A stretch of 64,000 nt of DNA from Leptospira sp. Its GTDB lineage: Bacteria > Spirochaetota > Leptospiria > Leptospirales > Leptospiraceae. Positions 1 through 9,866 of this stretch are shown here, one piece after another; position 1 is the first letter of the stretch; each line of letters starts with the position of its first letter. A program made the translations under genes and the position numbers. Location: contig JACVCB010000003.1 in the NCBI GenBank assembly GCA_016742255.1, forward strand, positions 144,831-208,830, read 5' to 3'. The notes beneath the pieces are model-generated. The model saw only the letters and a list, made by a program, of their open reading frames with translations. It did no database searches and was not told the origin of the DNA.

Positions 1-706
1 GAGAGCTATGGCACTCGACTACGTTCCTTATTATTCCTCAGGAGTAAGACTAACAACAAAGTTTAGTGAAAAATTCCAATTTCAATTTCATGTAATGAAT
101 GGTTGGCAAAATATAACAGAACAAAATAAAGATAAGGCACTTGGAACTCAATTTAAATACAATTTTACTCCTAATTTTATTCTGACTGCGAATCAATTTG
201 TAGGGAATGAGGCACCAGACTATGAACGAAAACAAACCAGGTTGTACAATAATACAATTGTAGAATGGAAAGTTTTAGATTGGTTGTCCTTTGCCATGTC
301 TGGGGACATTGGAGCACAAAAGACAAAGGAATCATTATCTTATGAACCTTGGTGGAAAGAAATCAATCCGATTTTGCCAGTGTATATCAGCAGGGAGTCT
401 AGAGTTTATAACCAATGGTATCATGGTACATTTTGGACAAGTTTTCGGTATGAAGATATATTTAGACTTAGTTTACGTTTGGAACGATTTTATGATCCAA
501 AACAAGTGTTAGCGCCAACTTATACCAGAAATGGATTTTTAACCAATGGGTATACGATCACTTTTGATTTATTGAATTGGTTGCCTGGACTTTTACGATT
601 TGAAGCCATCCAAAGGGAATCGATGGATGCAGTTTTTGAAACGGATCATAATAGAAGGACTCGAGTGGAACGATTGTTTGTGGTTGCGGCAACAGTTAGG
701 ATATAA
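1..706 (+). CDS. outer-membrane beta-barrel protein, 3' part
   Basis: The reading frame is open to the left edge, so this is the C-terminal part (at least 234 residues) of a larger protein; the ATG at base 8 is probably internal. The sequence is built from alternating aromatic and polar beta-strand stretches (for example FKYNFTPNFILTANQFVG and TFWTSFRYEDIFRLSLRLERF) and ends in a strand finishing V-R-I. This is the pattern of a porin-like barrel of the putative beta-barrel porin-2 (BBP2) type; that assignment is from pattern only. It would sit in the outer membrane. The gene converges on the RND pump gene, and the stem-loop at 711-737 lies between them. Substrate or function cannot be read from the fragment. 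Confidence 0.7.
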   Translation, partial: RAMALDYVPYYSSGVRLTTKFSEKFQFQFHVMNGWQNITEQNKDKALGTQFKYNFTPNFILTANQFVGNEAPDYERKQTRLYNNTIVEWKVLDWLSFAMSGDIGAQKTKESLSYEPWWKEINPILPVYISRESRVYNQWYHGTFWTSFRYEDIFRLSLRLERFYDPKQVLAPTYTRNGFLTNGYTITFDLLNWLPGLLRFEAIQRESMDAVFETDHNRRTRVERLFVVAATVRI

Positions 707-737
707 AAAAAACCTCTGGAATTAGTTTCCAGAGGTT
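704..737 (-). terminator. intrinsic terminator of the RND operon
   Basis: A perfect 10-bp stem (711-720 with 728-737, AACCTCTGGA/TCCAGAGGTT) with a 7-base loop is followed, reading on the minus strand, by an uninterrupted run of T (complement of A705-A712). It lies just past the end of the pump gene. On the plus strand there is no T run after the stem, so it should mainly stop minus-strand transcription. Confidence 0.8.
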
Positions 738-778
738 AGTTCTACACTCTACTTACTTTTTTATGATAGGTTCTTATT

Positions 779-3700
779 TTAAGTTTTTTTCCTTTTTTTA
801 GAAGGTTTTTTCTTCTTCTTGGAAGGAGAATCATTGTCATCATCTTCTTCTTCTAAAGATTCTTCACTTAGTTCACTTACAAAATCTAGAAATGGAATGT
901 GTTTTTTATGACTCATTTCTTCTAATTCTTTTGCATCTGGTTTCCTTTCCCCAACTACAACTAGGTAAAGAGAAGGTAGGATGGTTAAAACAAGGCACAT
1001 AGCTGAAAATAATCCACCCACAATCACTGTTGCTAATGGTCTTTGTACGTCTGATCCAACCCCTGTTCCCAGAGTTGCTGGAATTAATCCGAGTAACGCT
1101 AGTAACATTGTCATAAGCATTGGACGTAACTGGATGACGGCAGCTTTTTTTACAGCCGCTTTCGTTGAAATATCTGGTTCTTCAATGAGTAGGTGGTTGG
1201 TCCTTGAAACAAATAACACCCCTGCCATGGTTGCAATTCCAAAGAGTGAAATAAATCCAACTCCACCAGACACGTTGAAGTAATACCCTCGAAGTAATAA
1301 TGCATAGATTCCCCCAAGTAAGGAAAGAGGAATACAAGCAAGTGCAACGTATACATACTTTAGGTTACGATATAACAGATACAATACTCCGAATATGATG
1401 AGGATTGTAATGGGTATGACGATTGCTAATTTTTTACCAACTCTAGAAAGGTTTTCATATTGTCCTCCGAATCGGATTTCGTAACCGTCTGGCAATTTGA
1501 TTTTTTTCTTAACACGTTTTTGGAGTTCAGAAACAAATCCACCTTGGTCTCGACCTCTAATGTTTGTTCTAACAGTTACAACCCGACGGCCTTCTTGCCT
1601 AAAGATCATTGTTGGTCCATCAATGACTTCAATATCAGCTAACTGAGATAATGGGATCCTTTCTCCTTTGGGAGAGATGATTGGCATATTTTCAATCGCT
1701 TGTTTTGATGCACGGTAATCTTTTGAAAATCGTACTACGATTCCAAAACGAGCTGGAGTTTTTGGTGGAATGTCAGAAGGACCTTCATACAAAGTACTAA
1801 TTCGTTGCATCCCGATCGCGGCCTCAATCATTTGTTGGATATCAATTACATTGATTCCAAAACGTGCTGCAGCTTCTCGGTTGATACTGATCGTTAACTG
1901 CGGACTTTCCGCTTCTTGTTCGATACCATATTCACTAGCACCTTTCATTTCTTTGATTTCTTTTAGAACTTCATTACCGATCCCACGCATGATTTTTAAA
2001 TCATTCCCTGAGACAAACACTGCAAGGTCGGCAATTGTACCCATGATTGCTTCGGACAAGTTGTCCATAATCGGTTGAGAAAAACTGATCCTTGCACCTG
2101 GTAAAGTGGCTTCCAGATCATTCTTCATTCTAAGCAATAACTCTTGTTTGGTAATCTTTTCTTTCCACTTATTGTAGTCTTTTAAACCAATCAATACTTC
2201 GAGTCGGTTTGGTGGAAGTGGATCTGTTCCATCATCATTTCTACCTAACTGGGAAATGACCACGCTGACTTGTTCATTTTTATAGATTGTTTGCCTGATC
2301 TTTGGCATAAATTTTCTAGCTTCTGGAAGTGAAATTCCCACTGGAAAAAAGATACGAATGTTAAATCCACCTTCGTCCATTTCCGGTAAAAATTCTGTTC
2401 CTAATGAAAACATACCAATTGCTAAGAAGATGGTCACAACACTGAATGTATAACGAACTGCTTTTTTGGAACGATTGACGATGAATTCAATGAGACGTTT
2501 GTATTTTCCTTCAATCCAATCATAAAATGGATTGTGCCATTCAATTGGTCCAGGATTTGCCGATTCAAAATAATGTTTATAGATGATCGACATGATCACA
2601 GGGATCACTGCCATTGCGAATATGAGTGCTCCTAAAATCGCAAAGGAAATGGTAAACGCCATTGGTTTGAATAATCGACCTTCGATCCGTTCAAACGAGA
2701 AAATTGGAAGATACGCTAGGATGATGATTAAGATGGAAAATAGAATTTCTGTTCCAACTTCAGATGCAGAATCTCTTGTAAATGCGAGGATCCCATGTGA
2801 TTTTTCTTCAGGTGTGGCATCACGATAACGTCGCATGATATTTTCCACCATGATGACAGCACCATCTACGATAATACCAAAGTCAATGGCACCTAACGAA
2901 AGTAAACTTGCTGGAATTCCAGACATGTTCATGAGTAAAAATGCAAACAACATGGCAAATGGAATGGTTGCCACAACGACAAGACTTGCCCTTACACTTC
3001 CAATAAAGAAAATTAATACTAAACTTACGACAACAACCCCTTCAACCAATGTTTTTCCAATCGTTCGAAGAGTATAATTTACTAAATCTGTTCTGTCATA
3101 TGTGTTACGAAGTTGAACTCCTTTAGGAAGGTAGTTTTCATTGATTTCTTTGACTTTTTCACGGATACGTTCTCCCATCTCATTGGGATCTCCCCAACGT
3201 CTCATCGCCACCAAACCTTGGACAGATGAGTCAACATCAATTAAACCTTCTTCTTCGTTTTGGACAGTATAACCCAAAACCCCACTTGGAATCGGATGAG
3301 AAATTTCAACCGAACCCAAATCACGGATAAACACAGGAACTCCATTCACAGTTTTCACTACGATGTTTTCAATGTGTTTAGGATCCCGAATGGCTCCGAG
3401 AGAACGGATAGGAAAACCTTGTTCCCCTTGGAGGAGTAAATTCCCTCCAGTATTTAAGTTGTTCTCTTGAATGGCTTTGATCACATCACCGATTGTTAAT
3501 TTAAAACGAATCAGTTTGTCTGGTGAGGTTACAACATGGTATTGTTTGGGTAATCCACCGAATGTGACAACATCTGCAATCCCAGGAATTTGTAACATTT
3601 TAGGCATTACAATCCAATCTTGGATGGTTCGTAGTTCCATTGGGGTGTGATTCTCGGAAGATTCTAAAACATATCGATAAATCTCACCCACAGGTGAACT

Positions 3701-4090
3701 CATGGGTCCTAATGCAGGGTGTACATCTTCTGGAATGTCAGCATCCGCGACACGTTCCATAAGTCTCATACGTGCAAAATAATCGTCTGTTCCATCTTCA
3801 AAAACAAATTGGAATACAACGAGACCATTGATGGTTCTTGAACGTCGCACCGCAACCTTAGGAATTGCGTTTAATACACGTTCTATGGGAAGAGTTACCC
3901 TTTCTTCAACTTCTACAGCTGCTTTCCCAGGAAATTTTGCAATCAATCGAACTTGAGTGTCAGCGATGTCGGAATATGCTTCTTTACGAATGTCTATCCA
4001 TGCCCAAATTCCAAATAATACTGCAACAATTGCTGCAATGATTGTGGTAATTCGATTTTTAAGTGCTGTTTCAATAAAATCTTTAATCAT
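779..4090 (-). CDS. CzcA-type heavy-metal efflux RND pump
   Basis: Inner-membrane proton-driven pump of the HME-RND family, about 1103 residues, which with the adaptor and channel genes upstream forms a tripartite exporter of metal cations. The TM4 motif [15 protein letters not shown] (about residue 403) carries the Asp, Asp and Glu typical of CzcA/divalent-cation pumps rather than the Cu/Ag (CusA) form; the metal is inferred from this alone. Two large periplasmic loops and 12 membrane segments fit the family. I chose ATG 4090 because GAGGGAG lies just upstream; a longer frame to 4171 would run far into the preceding gene. With ATG 4090 it overlaps that gene by 8 bases, implying coupling. Oddity: the C-terminus is an acidic stretch followed by a tail of mostly Lys ([13 protein letters not shown]), not usual in CzcA. 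Confidence 0.93.
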   Translation of the reverse strand: MIKDFIETALKNRITTIIAAIVAVLFGIWAWIDIRKEAYSDIADTQVRLIAKFPGKAAVEVEERVTLPIERVLNAIPKVAVRRSRTINGLVVFQFVFEDGTDDYFARMRLMERVADADIPEDVHPALGPMSSPVGEIYRYVLESSENHTPMELRTIQDWIVMPKMLQIPGIADVVTFGGLPKQYHVVTSPDKLIRFKLTIGDVIKAIQENNLNTGGNLLLQGEQGFPIRSLGAIRDPKHIENIVVKTVNGVPVFIRDLGSVEISHPIPSGVLGYTVQNEEEGLIDVDSSVQGLVAMRRWGDPNEMGERIREKVKEINENYLPKGVQLRNTYDRTDLVNYTLRTIGKTLVEGVVVVSLVLIFFIGSVRASLVVVATIPFAMLFAFLLMNMSGIPASLLSLGAIDFGIIVDGAVIMVENIMRRYRDATPEEKSHGILAFTRDSASEVGTEILFSILIIILAYLPIFSFERIEGRLFKPMAFTISFAILGALIFAMAVIPVIMSIIYKHYFESANPGPIEWHNPFYDWIEGKYKRLIEFIVNRSKKAVRYTFSVVTIFLAIGMFSLGTEFLPEMDEGGFNIRIFFPVGISLPEARKFMPKIRQTIYKNEQVSVVISQLGRNDDGTDPLPPNRLEVLIGLKDYNKWKEKITKQELLLRMKNDLEATLPGARISFSQPIMDNLSEAIMGTIADLAVFVSGNDLKIMRGIGNEVLKEIKEMKGASEYGIEQEAESPQLTISINREAAARFGINVIDIQQMIEAAIGMQRISTLYEGPSDIPPKTPARFGIVVRFSKDYRASKQAIENMPIISPKGERIPLSQLADIEVIDGPTMIFRQEGRRVVTVRTNIRGRDQGGFVSELQKRVKKKIKLPDGYEIRFGGQYENLSRVGKKLAIVIPITILIIFGVLYLLYRNLKYVYVALACIPLSLLGGIYALLLRGYYFNVSGGVGFISLFGIATMAGVLFVSRTNHLLIEEPDISTKAAVKKAAVIQLRPMLMTMLLALLGLIPATLGTGVGSDVQRPLATVIVGGLFSAMCLVLTILPSLYLVVVGERKPDAKELEEMSHKKHIPFLDFVSELSEESLEEEDDDNDSPSKKKKKPSKKRKKT

Positions 4091-4832
4091 GATACTCCCT
4101 CGTATTGAAGAGGTAACCCATTTGTAGCAAAAGCTGAGGGTTTCTATAATCGCCTTGTCCAACTCCTCCACCTAACTGTAGGAAGAAGTTTCCAAGTAAA
4201 AAGTCGTACGTAACTCCAATATATCTTTGAGTTAAATGAACTCTTTGTCTCTCTCTACTTTCGTATTCGAGATAAGTAGCCACATTGGAATCGAAGGAAT
4301 TAATATAGGAGCGAATGAGTAAATCTTCCTGTGTTGGATCTCGTCTATTGTATCCAGGAATGTTTACTCCAGTTGGGTATGAGGATTGACCACCACGACC
4401 TACTTCGGGCGCAAATGGATTTACTTCAAAATAACCACCTACAATTGAGATACTGTGAGTTATGACAGGTGTTTTCCAAAAGGTATAACCTAAATCAATT
4501 TGGCCACCTTTCCATTGTGGTCCCCATACACCACCAGACCCTCGTAATACGATGTCTTTCCAGTAATAACCTAAATTAAAATTAATACTCGCAGGAGAAC
4601 CAATCGATGCACCATAAACCCAAAAGTTAGTCGTTTTTGGTAATCGTTTTTCATCTAAACTATTTTGATTTAGTTTTTCATCATCACCAAAAGCAGATTC
4701 ATTTGGTTGAGTAGGAGTCCATTCTGGTTTGATTTCATTCCCATTTTTATCCTTTGGATAAGGAGATGATTGAGAATATAAATTGGTTCCTAGAACAGTA
4801 AGCAATAAAAGACTAAAGATTATCTGCTTCAT
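4083..4832 (-). CDS. exported protein inside the RND operon, probably outer membrane
   Basis: A 249-residue protein not recognised as a named family. It begins with a clear signal peptide ([21 protein letters not shown]), followed by a polar Pro/Asn-rich linker and then beta-rich segments with alternating aromatic residues (for example [19 protein letters not shown] and [21 protein letters not shown]), which suggests a small outer-membrane barrel. The ATG at 4832 begins one base after the stop of the adaptor gene; a TTG at 4844 would add four residues. Its position between the adaptor and pump genes ties it to metal export, but no role can be assigned. Typical czcCBA operons have no gene here. 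Confidence 0.75.
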   Translation of the reverse strand: MKQIIFSLLLLTVLGTNLYSQSSPYPKDKNGNEIKPEWTPTQPNESAFGDDEKLNQNSLDEKRLPKTTNFWVYGASIGSPASINFNLGYYWKDIVLRGSGGVWGPQWKGGQIDLGYTFWKTPVITHSISIVGGYFEVNPFAPEVGRGGQSSYPTGVNIPGYNRRDPTQEDLLIRSYINSFDSNVATYLEYESRERQRVHLTQRYIGVTYDFLLGNFFLQLGGGVGQGDYRNPQLLLQMGYLFNTREYHD

Positions 4833-4833
4833 C

Positions 4834-5841
4834 TTAGAAACCAAAACTGAGACCTTTTAACAATATGGAACCTTGGATCGCAACTTTTTCACCAGGAGAA
4901 AGTCCTTCGATGATGTTCACTCGTTCTTTTGTTGAGATTCCCAAAACAACTTCACGTCTTTTGAATGTTAATGGTTTTTCTTCGACAAACACGTAGTTTT
5001 TACCTTCAACAGTCACGATTGCTGTATAAGGTAATACAACACTATCTCCACCAGTTTGTTCAGGGAATTTTACAACACCAAACATACCTGGTTTTAATCT
5101 GTATTTTTCGTTCACAACGATGATACGCATTTTTGCAGTTCTCGTTAATGGGTCTACGTTATCTCCAATCGCTTCAGCAGTTCCAATAAACTCTTCATCA
5201 GGGAAAGAGGCAAAAACCACTTTTACTTTTCTTCCTTTTTTTAATGTTGAGATTTGTGATTCAGGAACATCAGTAATGATCCATGCTTTTAAACTTCCTG
5301 CAGTACTTAACTCACTTGGATTTAATCCTTGCGCACGAAGTTTTCCTTCGAATTCTGCGAGTTCCGCTGCATCGTTACCAGCATCAGTTTCAGATTCTAC
5401 CAAATCTTTTTCTGTAGCAACTCGGTGAACAAACATATCTTTGATACGATTTAAGTTTTTATTGGACCTGTGGAGTTTGTTCTTTGCATGGACATAACCG
5501 ACATACAAATCGTTTAACTCTGCTGATTCGAAGAGAATGATTCTTGCTCCATTACTAACTGAAGGAGAAGTGGAAGCAATAAGTCTTGCAGGTGCTTCTA
5601 AACTTACAAACTCTCCACCACCACCAATGACGGTTGATCTAACGATCTCAAGGCCTGGACTGTTGGGTTTAAATTCAATTCGTAATCCATCATCAAAAAC
5701 TTCAGCTTTTTCAGGATGTTTGTGAGCAGGTTTTGCACTTTTGGAAAATACCAAAAACAAAACGGCGACTACAATCAATACAACTCCGGACATCAGGAGG
5801 ATTTTTGCTTTTTGATTTAACGATTTTAAGGTAACTAACAT
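4834..5841 (-). CDS. RND periplasmic adaptor (CzcB/CusB type)
   Basis: Membrane-fusion protein of 335 residues linking the inner-membrane pump to the outer-membrane channel. It has one N-terminal membrane segment (about residues 12-33), a short coiled-coil hairpin region (about 120-175), and beta-barrel and membrane-proximal domains; the conserved stretch [12 protein letters not shown] and the C-terminal [17 protein letters not shown] are typical of HlyD/CzcB adaptors. I chose ATG 5841 because GAGGAA precedes it and it follows the stop of the channel gene by one base; the longer frame from 5910 would overlap the channel gene by 68 bases. There is no His-rich N-terminal metal-binding extension like that in some CzcB proteins. 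Confidence 0.9.
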   Translation of the reverse strand: MLVTLKSLNQKAKILLMSGVVLIVVAVLFLVFSKSAKPAHKHPEKAEVFDDGLRIEFKPNSPGLEIVRSTVIGGGGEFVSLEAPARLIASTSPSVSNGARIILFESAELNDLYVGYVHAKNKLHRSNKNLNRIKDMFVHRVATEKDLVESETDAGNDAAELAEFEGKLRAQGLNPSELSTAGSLKAWIITDVPESQISTLKKGRKVKVVFASFPDEEFIGTAEAIGDNVDPLTRTAKMRIIVVNEKYRLKPGMFGVVKFPEQTGGDSVVLPYTAIVTVEGKNYVFVEEKPLTFKRREVVLGISTKERVNIIEGLSPGEKVAIQGSILLKGLSFGF

Positions 5842-5842
5842 T

Positions 5843-7261
5843 TTATTCCTCAGATTTTGGATAAGTTTGGTTTTCGGACTTGGGGATGAAGATTCCTTTT
5901 CCCACTGCATAATTTACATTTTCGATAGCTTCCATACGATCTGTTTGGAGTTTTAACATCTCAACAACACTGGATCGGTAAGTTTCAAAGAAGTCAGCGA
6001 ACTCTAGGATCGTGATGTATTTCTTTTCATAACTCATAATCATATCCAAAGATAAACTCCCGTAATCTTTGATATAAGCATCGATGAATCGTTTGTATAA
6101 AGCGTCTTTGATTCGAGCAGATTGGTAAGCAACAGCCACTTCGTTTTCTACTTCCAAGATATTGTTTTTTAGTTCTTGTTTACGAACTAAAATTGCTTTT
6201 TCTGCTGCTTGGATATTCCCTTGGTTTCGATCAAATAATGGTACTGTTAACTGTGCAGTGACTCCCCAATAATTTTGAAATGCAGTTCCACCTCTGTTAT
6301 ATACAGGACCAAAGGATAAATCAGGAATTGCATTTGCGTATTGGAGTTCTAGATTTGCTTCTTCATAACGTAATGTTTGTAATGCTTTTTTAAGGTCAGG
6401 TCGATTCTCACGTGCGATCTCAACTAAATCTTCGAGTTTTACATTATTTGGAACAATTGAATCCAAATGTTTTTCATTGATTTTAGGAGAAAATTCAACT
6501 CTTGCATCACGATAAAAATCATCATTTAATAGGATTTTTAATTCTGCTTCTTTTTCGTAGACTTTGATTGCTAAGTCTTCTCTCTCTTTTTTAAGAAAGA
6601 ATAATAAAGCTTTAAGACGTAAGTGTTCTGCTTGTAAGAGAGCTCTTCGTTTGTAAGCAAGTTCGGAAGACTCTACTGTTTTTTCAATTGAAGCTATACT
6701 TTGGTCATAAAAAACCACAGCCTTCTTATAGAAATAAATTGTATAAAAAGTCCTTCTCAGTTTTGTAATGAGTGCTCTGGTTAAGTCATAAAATTCTTGT
6801 TCAGAAATTTTAGCATTGAGTTCAGCAACTTTAACTCGTTTATCAATTTTACCACCTAACAAAAATACTTGTTGTACTTGGACAACAGATTGGCCCGAAC
6901 GAGTTGTATCAAAATACCTCTGTGTAGGTTCAGCATAAATACTTTGGTCAATAGCAATGTTTGGGTTTGCATATAACCCTGCTTGTAAAATTCCAGCTTT
7001 TTTAACATCAATTTGGAACCGAGATGCAATGAGGAGTAAGTTGTTTTTCCATAATAATGATTCAGCGGTTTCTAAATCAATATCTCTGGTGTATTTTTGG
7101 TCATCTGGATACAGACTAGATCCAAGGGAAGACCTTGGGTTTTCATCCGTTAGTTGTCTCCTGAGAGCCTCACTTGCTTGTGCGACTTTCATTTCTTCTG
7201 AAAGAATGGATGTCACAAACAGAAGGGAAAGGTAGATGCCGATTTTGTAATAAACGTTCAT
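5843..7261 (-). CDS. TolC-family outer-membrane efflux channel (CzcC type)
   Basis: Outer-membrane factor of 472 residues, first gene of the RND operon. It has an N-terminal signal sequence (about residues 1-22) and two TolC-like repeats of long amphipathic helices. Typical signatures are [36 protein letters not shown] near the middle and the C-terminal VAYQSA / [22 protein letters not shown] region. Family length is normal. About 100 bases upstream lies a small exported protein gene on the same strand, so the promoter may be in 7262-7358 or further upstream. The next gene starts one base after this one's stop. Confidence 0.9.
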   Translation of the reverse strand: MNVYYKIGIYLSLLFVTSILSEEMKVAQASEALRRQLTDENPRSSLGSSLYPDDQKYTRDIDLETAESLLWKNNLLLIASRFQIDVKKAGILQAGLYANPNIAIDQSIYAEPTQRYFDTTRSGQSVVQVQQVFLLGGKIDKRVKVAELNAKISEQEFYDLTRALITKLRRTFYTIYFYKKAVVFYDQSIASIEKTVESSELAYKRRALLQAEHLRLKALLFFLKKEREDLAIKVYEKEAELKILLNDDFYRDARVEFSPKINEKHLDSIVPNNVKLEDLVEIARENRPDLKKALQTLRYEEANLELQYANAIPDLSFGPVYNRGGTAFQNYWGVTAQLTVPLFDRNQGNIQAAEKAILVRKQELKNNILEVENEVAVAYQSARIKDALYKRFIDAYIKDYGSLSLDMIMSYEKKYITILEFADFFETYRSSVVEMLKLQTDRMEAIENVNYAVGKGIFIPKSENQTYPKSEE

Positions 7262-7358
7262 AAGGTACCAAATTTTTTAAATTCTTGAGTGCATCGAATA
7301 CAGGTATACCATCCTTGTTAGGTGGTCTACTTCCGGATTCGTAAGTGCCGAAAAAGGT

Positions 7359-7736
7359 TTAAGCGAGAGAAGTAGGGGGAGGAATGTTGAGTAATAGAGA
7401 AGATAGTAAATTGGGAATTAAGATCCCGATAGAAAGTAAGTCAATATAAGAGATGATTAAATCTTCTGAGAGAGTATAGTTTTTGTACTCATTGATAAAA
7501 TCTAAAAAGTCAGCGCGTGAACGGCTTAAGGTAGCATTATCATCAATCGAAGTGATCTGAGGTACATCAATTGTAGTGTCCTCTGGTGCCTCTAAGGCAT
7601 TGGCATAGGATTTTTTGATCTGTTGGAGATTCGCTTCAAAGTATTCGGAAACTGCGTCTGAGGTGCTATCAAATGGGAAACCAACGGTTGCCACAAGTAG
7701 CAGTGCAATCAGTTTGTTTGACCAGTTTCCCGTCAT
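7359..7736 (-). CDS. small exported protein upstream of the RND operon
   Basis: A 125-residue protein of no recognised family. It starts with a short positive segment and a hydrophobic stretch (about residues 6-22, LIALLLVATVGFPF), so it is probably exported; the rest is acidic with a second hydrophobic patch near the C-terminus. I prefer ATG 7736; a GTG at 7745 is the other option. It lies 97 bases before the metal-efflux genes in the same direction, so it could be co-transcribed and act in metal sensing or binding, but no metal-ligand cluster (Cys, Met or His runs) is visible, so this is only a positional guess. Confidence 0.6.
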   Translation of the reverse strand: MTGNWSNKLIALLLVATVGFPFDSTSDAVSEYFEANLQQIKKSYANALEAPEDTTIDVPQITSIDDNATLSRSRADFLDFINEYKNYTLSEDLIISYIDLLSIGILIPNLLSSLLLNIPPPTSLA

Positions 7737-7944
7737 AATGTCCACATATTCCTACCGAAGTCTATACTCAATCTTTTAATCGGTGCCAAATTTGTAGAAT
7801 GTGCAATGGTTTTCACATTCTGCGCAATTGTTAGTGGATGGGACGAAATAGAATATAAAAAAAAGACTGCCCAGAGCGCGAAACCACTCTGGTACAGTCG
7901 GTTAAGTTTTGGCAAATGAGAAACAATTCTAATGGAATAATAAA

Positions 7945-7973
7945 AACACCCTGTGGCCCTAACGGGACACAGG
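7945..7973 (-). terminator. intrinsic terminator after the 113-residue exported protein
   Basis: Reading on the minus strand, CCTGTG-T-CCC pairs with GGG-C-CACAGG (7950-7959 with 7964-7973, one mismatch, 4-base loop), followed by GTGTTTTTA. It lies 20 bases past the stop of the gene ending at 7993. The rest of 7737-7992 holds the start region of the downstream small gene and nothing else I can support. Confidence 0.7.
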
Positions 7974-7992
7974 TTAAAGCGGTAGAGAGGAG

Positions 7993-8334
7993 TTATACGG
8001 GTGGAGGTAAATTTAGATATTGGTCAGAAAGGAGCTTTGAATTCCATTGTGTGGCTTCAAATGGTTCTTGGGTGACAGCGAAGGCCCAAAATCCAGTGAT
8101 TCCCTTTCCATTCCAAGTGAGGATGTCTTCTAAATCTTTTGTGCCAGTCCCTTCTTCTGAAGTTGTATTTTGGCTCACAAGGAAATGAGATCCCGAAAGT
8201 TGGGATTTCCCTGTCACTCGGCTGGATTTTGCCCCGCGAGTGCGTACCAAAACATTTTCTTCCGAAAGGAATGCACTGCCCAGAGAGATTGTTAGGAGAG
8301 TGACTCCCATGATTTTTGTAATCTTTCTGAACAT
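7993..8334 (-). CDS. small exported protein of unknown function
   Basis: A 113-residue protein with a clear signal peptide (MFRKITKIMGVTLLTISLGSAF), unrecognised otherwise. The mature part is polar (RTRGAKSSRVTGKSQLSGSHFL) and contains several Trp residues in the second half. It is followed by a strong terminator, and the upstream region 8335-8443 is short, so it is probably a single-gene unit. A plus-strand frame through the same region (7916-8188) lacks any signal or family resemblance and is treated as a shadow. Confidence 0.65.
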   Translation of the reverse strand: MFRKITKIMGVTLLTISLGSAFLSEENVLVRTRGAKSSRVTGKSQLSGSHFLVSQNTTSEEGTGTKDLEDILTWNGKGITGFWAFAVTQEPFEATQWNSKLLSDQYLNLPPPV

Positions 8335-8371
8335 AGTTACAGTTTAGACCATCTCTGATTAAAATCTAGCA

Positions 8372-8417
8372 TTTTTTTGGCCTTTGCTTACCAAATAAGC
8401 AGAACGACCAAAAAAAA
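8372..8417. other. long imperfect inverted repeat between convergently spaced units
   Basis: T-run + TGG + CC...GACC + A-run: the arms 8372-8390 and 8396-8418 pair imperfectly (TTTTTTTGG(C)C, TTTGCTTA against TAAGCAGAAC, GACCAAAAAAAA). On either strand the T run is on the 5' side and the A run on the 3' side, which is the wrong order for an intrinsic terminator. It lies upstream of the small exported protein gene (start 8334) and past the end of the FAD enzyme gene. Confidence 0.35.
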
Positions 8418-8443
8418 TATCCGATCGACGGGTTTGTTTGTGT

Positions 8444-9856
8444 TTAGAGCACTTTTCCTGGGTTCAAAATCCTTTTGGGGTCAAAAGCCAATTTGATCGC
8501 CTTCATGGTATCCAATTCCCCTTGGGAACGTGAAAACCCCAAATAGTCTTTTTTGAGGAGACCAATACCATGTTCTGCAGAAATGGATCCTTTGAATTTT
8601 TGAATGAGTTGGAACATCTCAGGGTCCACTTGTTTGCATTGTTTGAAGAATTCTTCATCCGAAAGGTCTTTTGGTTTCACAATGTTTAAATGAAGGTTGC
8701 CGTCTCCAATATGACCAAAAAGGGCAATGGAAAATCCTTGGTATTTTTGGGAAAGTAAGGCGGTCATTTCCCCTAAAAACGCCTCCATATTTCGGAGTGG
8801 GAGGGAAATATCATTTTTGTGAACCGTATACGCAAGAGAAAGTGATTCAGAAATTCCTTCTCTATATTTCCAAAATGTTTCGTTTTGCCTTGAGTTTTGA
8901 GCAATAGAACCATCGGTGATGAGTTCTTTTTCCGTGATGGATTCTAAAATGGAATAGAGTTTTTCTTCATCGGTTTCATTGTTTACTTCGAATTCCATTA
9001 GCACATAATATTTGCTAGGTGCCTGGAATGGATCTGGAACACCTAAATGTTCTTTTACTTTATCCAAACAATAATCGGTTAAAAACTCAAACGCTAACAA
9101 AGGTAAATCGAAGTTATGTGTTTCTTTGAAAATTTCCAAAATGTTTTTGTATTCTGGAACTGCTAAAAAGATCACACGGATGTCTTTTGGTGGTTTGGTG
9201 AGTTTGACAACAGCTTCTGTGATGATACCAAGAGTACCTTCCGAACCGATGAATAAATGTTTTAGATCATAACCTGTATTGTTTTTTAAAATTTCACCGT
9301 TAAAACGAAAAACTTCACCTTTTCCTGTAACGACAGTTAGTCCTAAGATCCAATCTCGGATGAGTCCATAACGTACAACTCGAACACCACCAGCGTTTGT
9401 TGCAATGTTTCCGCCGATGTGGCTTGATCCCGTTGCAGCAAAATCGACTGGGAAATAAAACCCTCTTTCTTCTGCTTCTTTGTGAAGGTTTTTTGTGATC
9501 ATCCCAGCTTGGATGTGTAAGGTGCCAAGAAAAGGATCGAAGTCCATCACTTGGTTCATTTTGGACATTGAAATGACAATTTCCCCGTCCTTTGCAACAG
9601 CACCACCAGCGTAACCAGTCCTTCCACCGGAAGGGACAATCGAAATTCCATTTTGGTATGCATAAGAAACTATAGATGCCACATCATCAGTCGATTCAGG
9701 GAACACTAATACTTGGTAATTTGGAGGGTATACTTTTGTCCGATCGGTTCCATAAGAATCGAATAAGGCATCATCCATGGTTCCATCGTTTTTTTGGATG
9801 ACTTTTTTTTCTCCAATGAGTTTCCCTAGTTCTGTTTTTGTTTTTGTAAAATCCAT
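8444..9856 (-). CDS. FAD-linked 2-hydroxyacid dehydrogenase (GlcD/D-lactate dehydrogenase type)
   Basis: Flavoprotein of 470 residues of the FAD-binding PCMH/FAD-oxidase C family, which oxidises D-2-hydroxyacids such as D-lactate, glycolate or D-2-hydroxyglutarate. The FAD-binding core is seen in VPSGGRTGYAGGAV (about residue 80), SSHIGGNIATNAGGVRVVRYG (about 145-165) and GSEGTLGIITEAVVKL (about 205-220). The C-terminal substrate domain carries HIGDGNLHLNIV and the SAEHGIGLLKKDYL signature. Length is typical. The start ATG has AAAGGAAC upstream, overlapping the stop of the polyphosphate kinase gene 10 bases away, so the two are probably one operon. The exact substrate cannot be chosen; no iron-sulphur GlcF partner gene lies next to it. 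Confidence 0.88.
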   Translation of the reverse strand: MDFTKTKTELGKLIGEKKVIQKNDGTMDDALFDSYGTDRTKVYPPNYQVLVFPESTDDVASIVSYAYQNGISIVPSGGRTGYAGGAVAKDGEIVISMSKMNQVMDFDPFLGTLHIQAGMITKNLHKEAEERGFYFPVDFAATGSSHIGGNIATNAGGVRVVRYGLIRDWILGLTVVTGKGEVFRFNGEILKNNTGYDLKHLFIGSEGTLGIITEAVVKLTKPPKDIRVIFLAVPEYKNILEIFKETHNFDLPLLAFEFLTDYCLDKVKEHLGVPDPFQAPSKYYVLMEFEVNNETDEEKLYSILESITEKELITDGSIAQNSRQNETFWKYREGISESLSLAYTVHKNDISLPLRNMEAFLGEMTALLSQKYQGFSIALFGHIGDGNLHLNIVKPKDLSDEEFFKQCKQVDPEMFQLIQKFKGSISAEHGIGLLKKDYLGFSRSQGELDTMKAIKLAFDPKRILNPGKVL

Positions 9857-9866
9857 TTTGGTTCCT

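Noticed and set aside
7733..7915. 60-codon minus-strand frame upstream of the small exported protein gene
   Set aside because: It overlaps the start region of the 7359-7736 gene and has no signal peptide; it is better explained as 5' region.
7916..8188. 90-codon plus-strand frame opposite the 113-residue exported protein
   Set aside because: The minus-strand frame has a clear signal peptide and terminator; the plus-strand product has neither.
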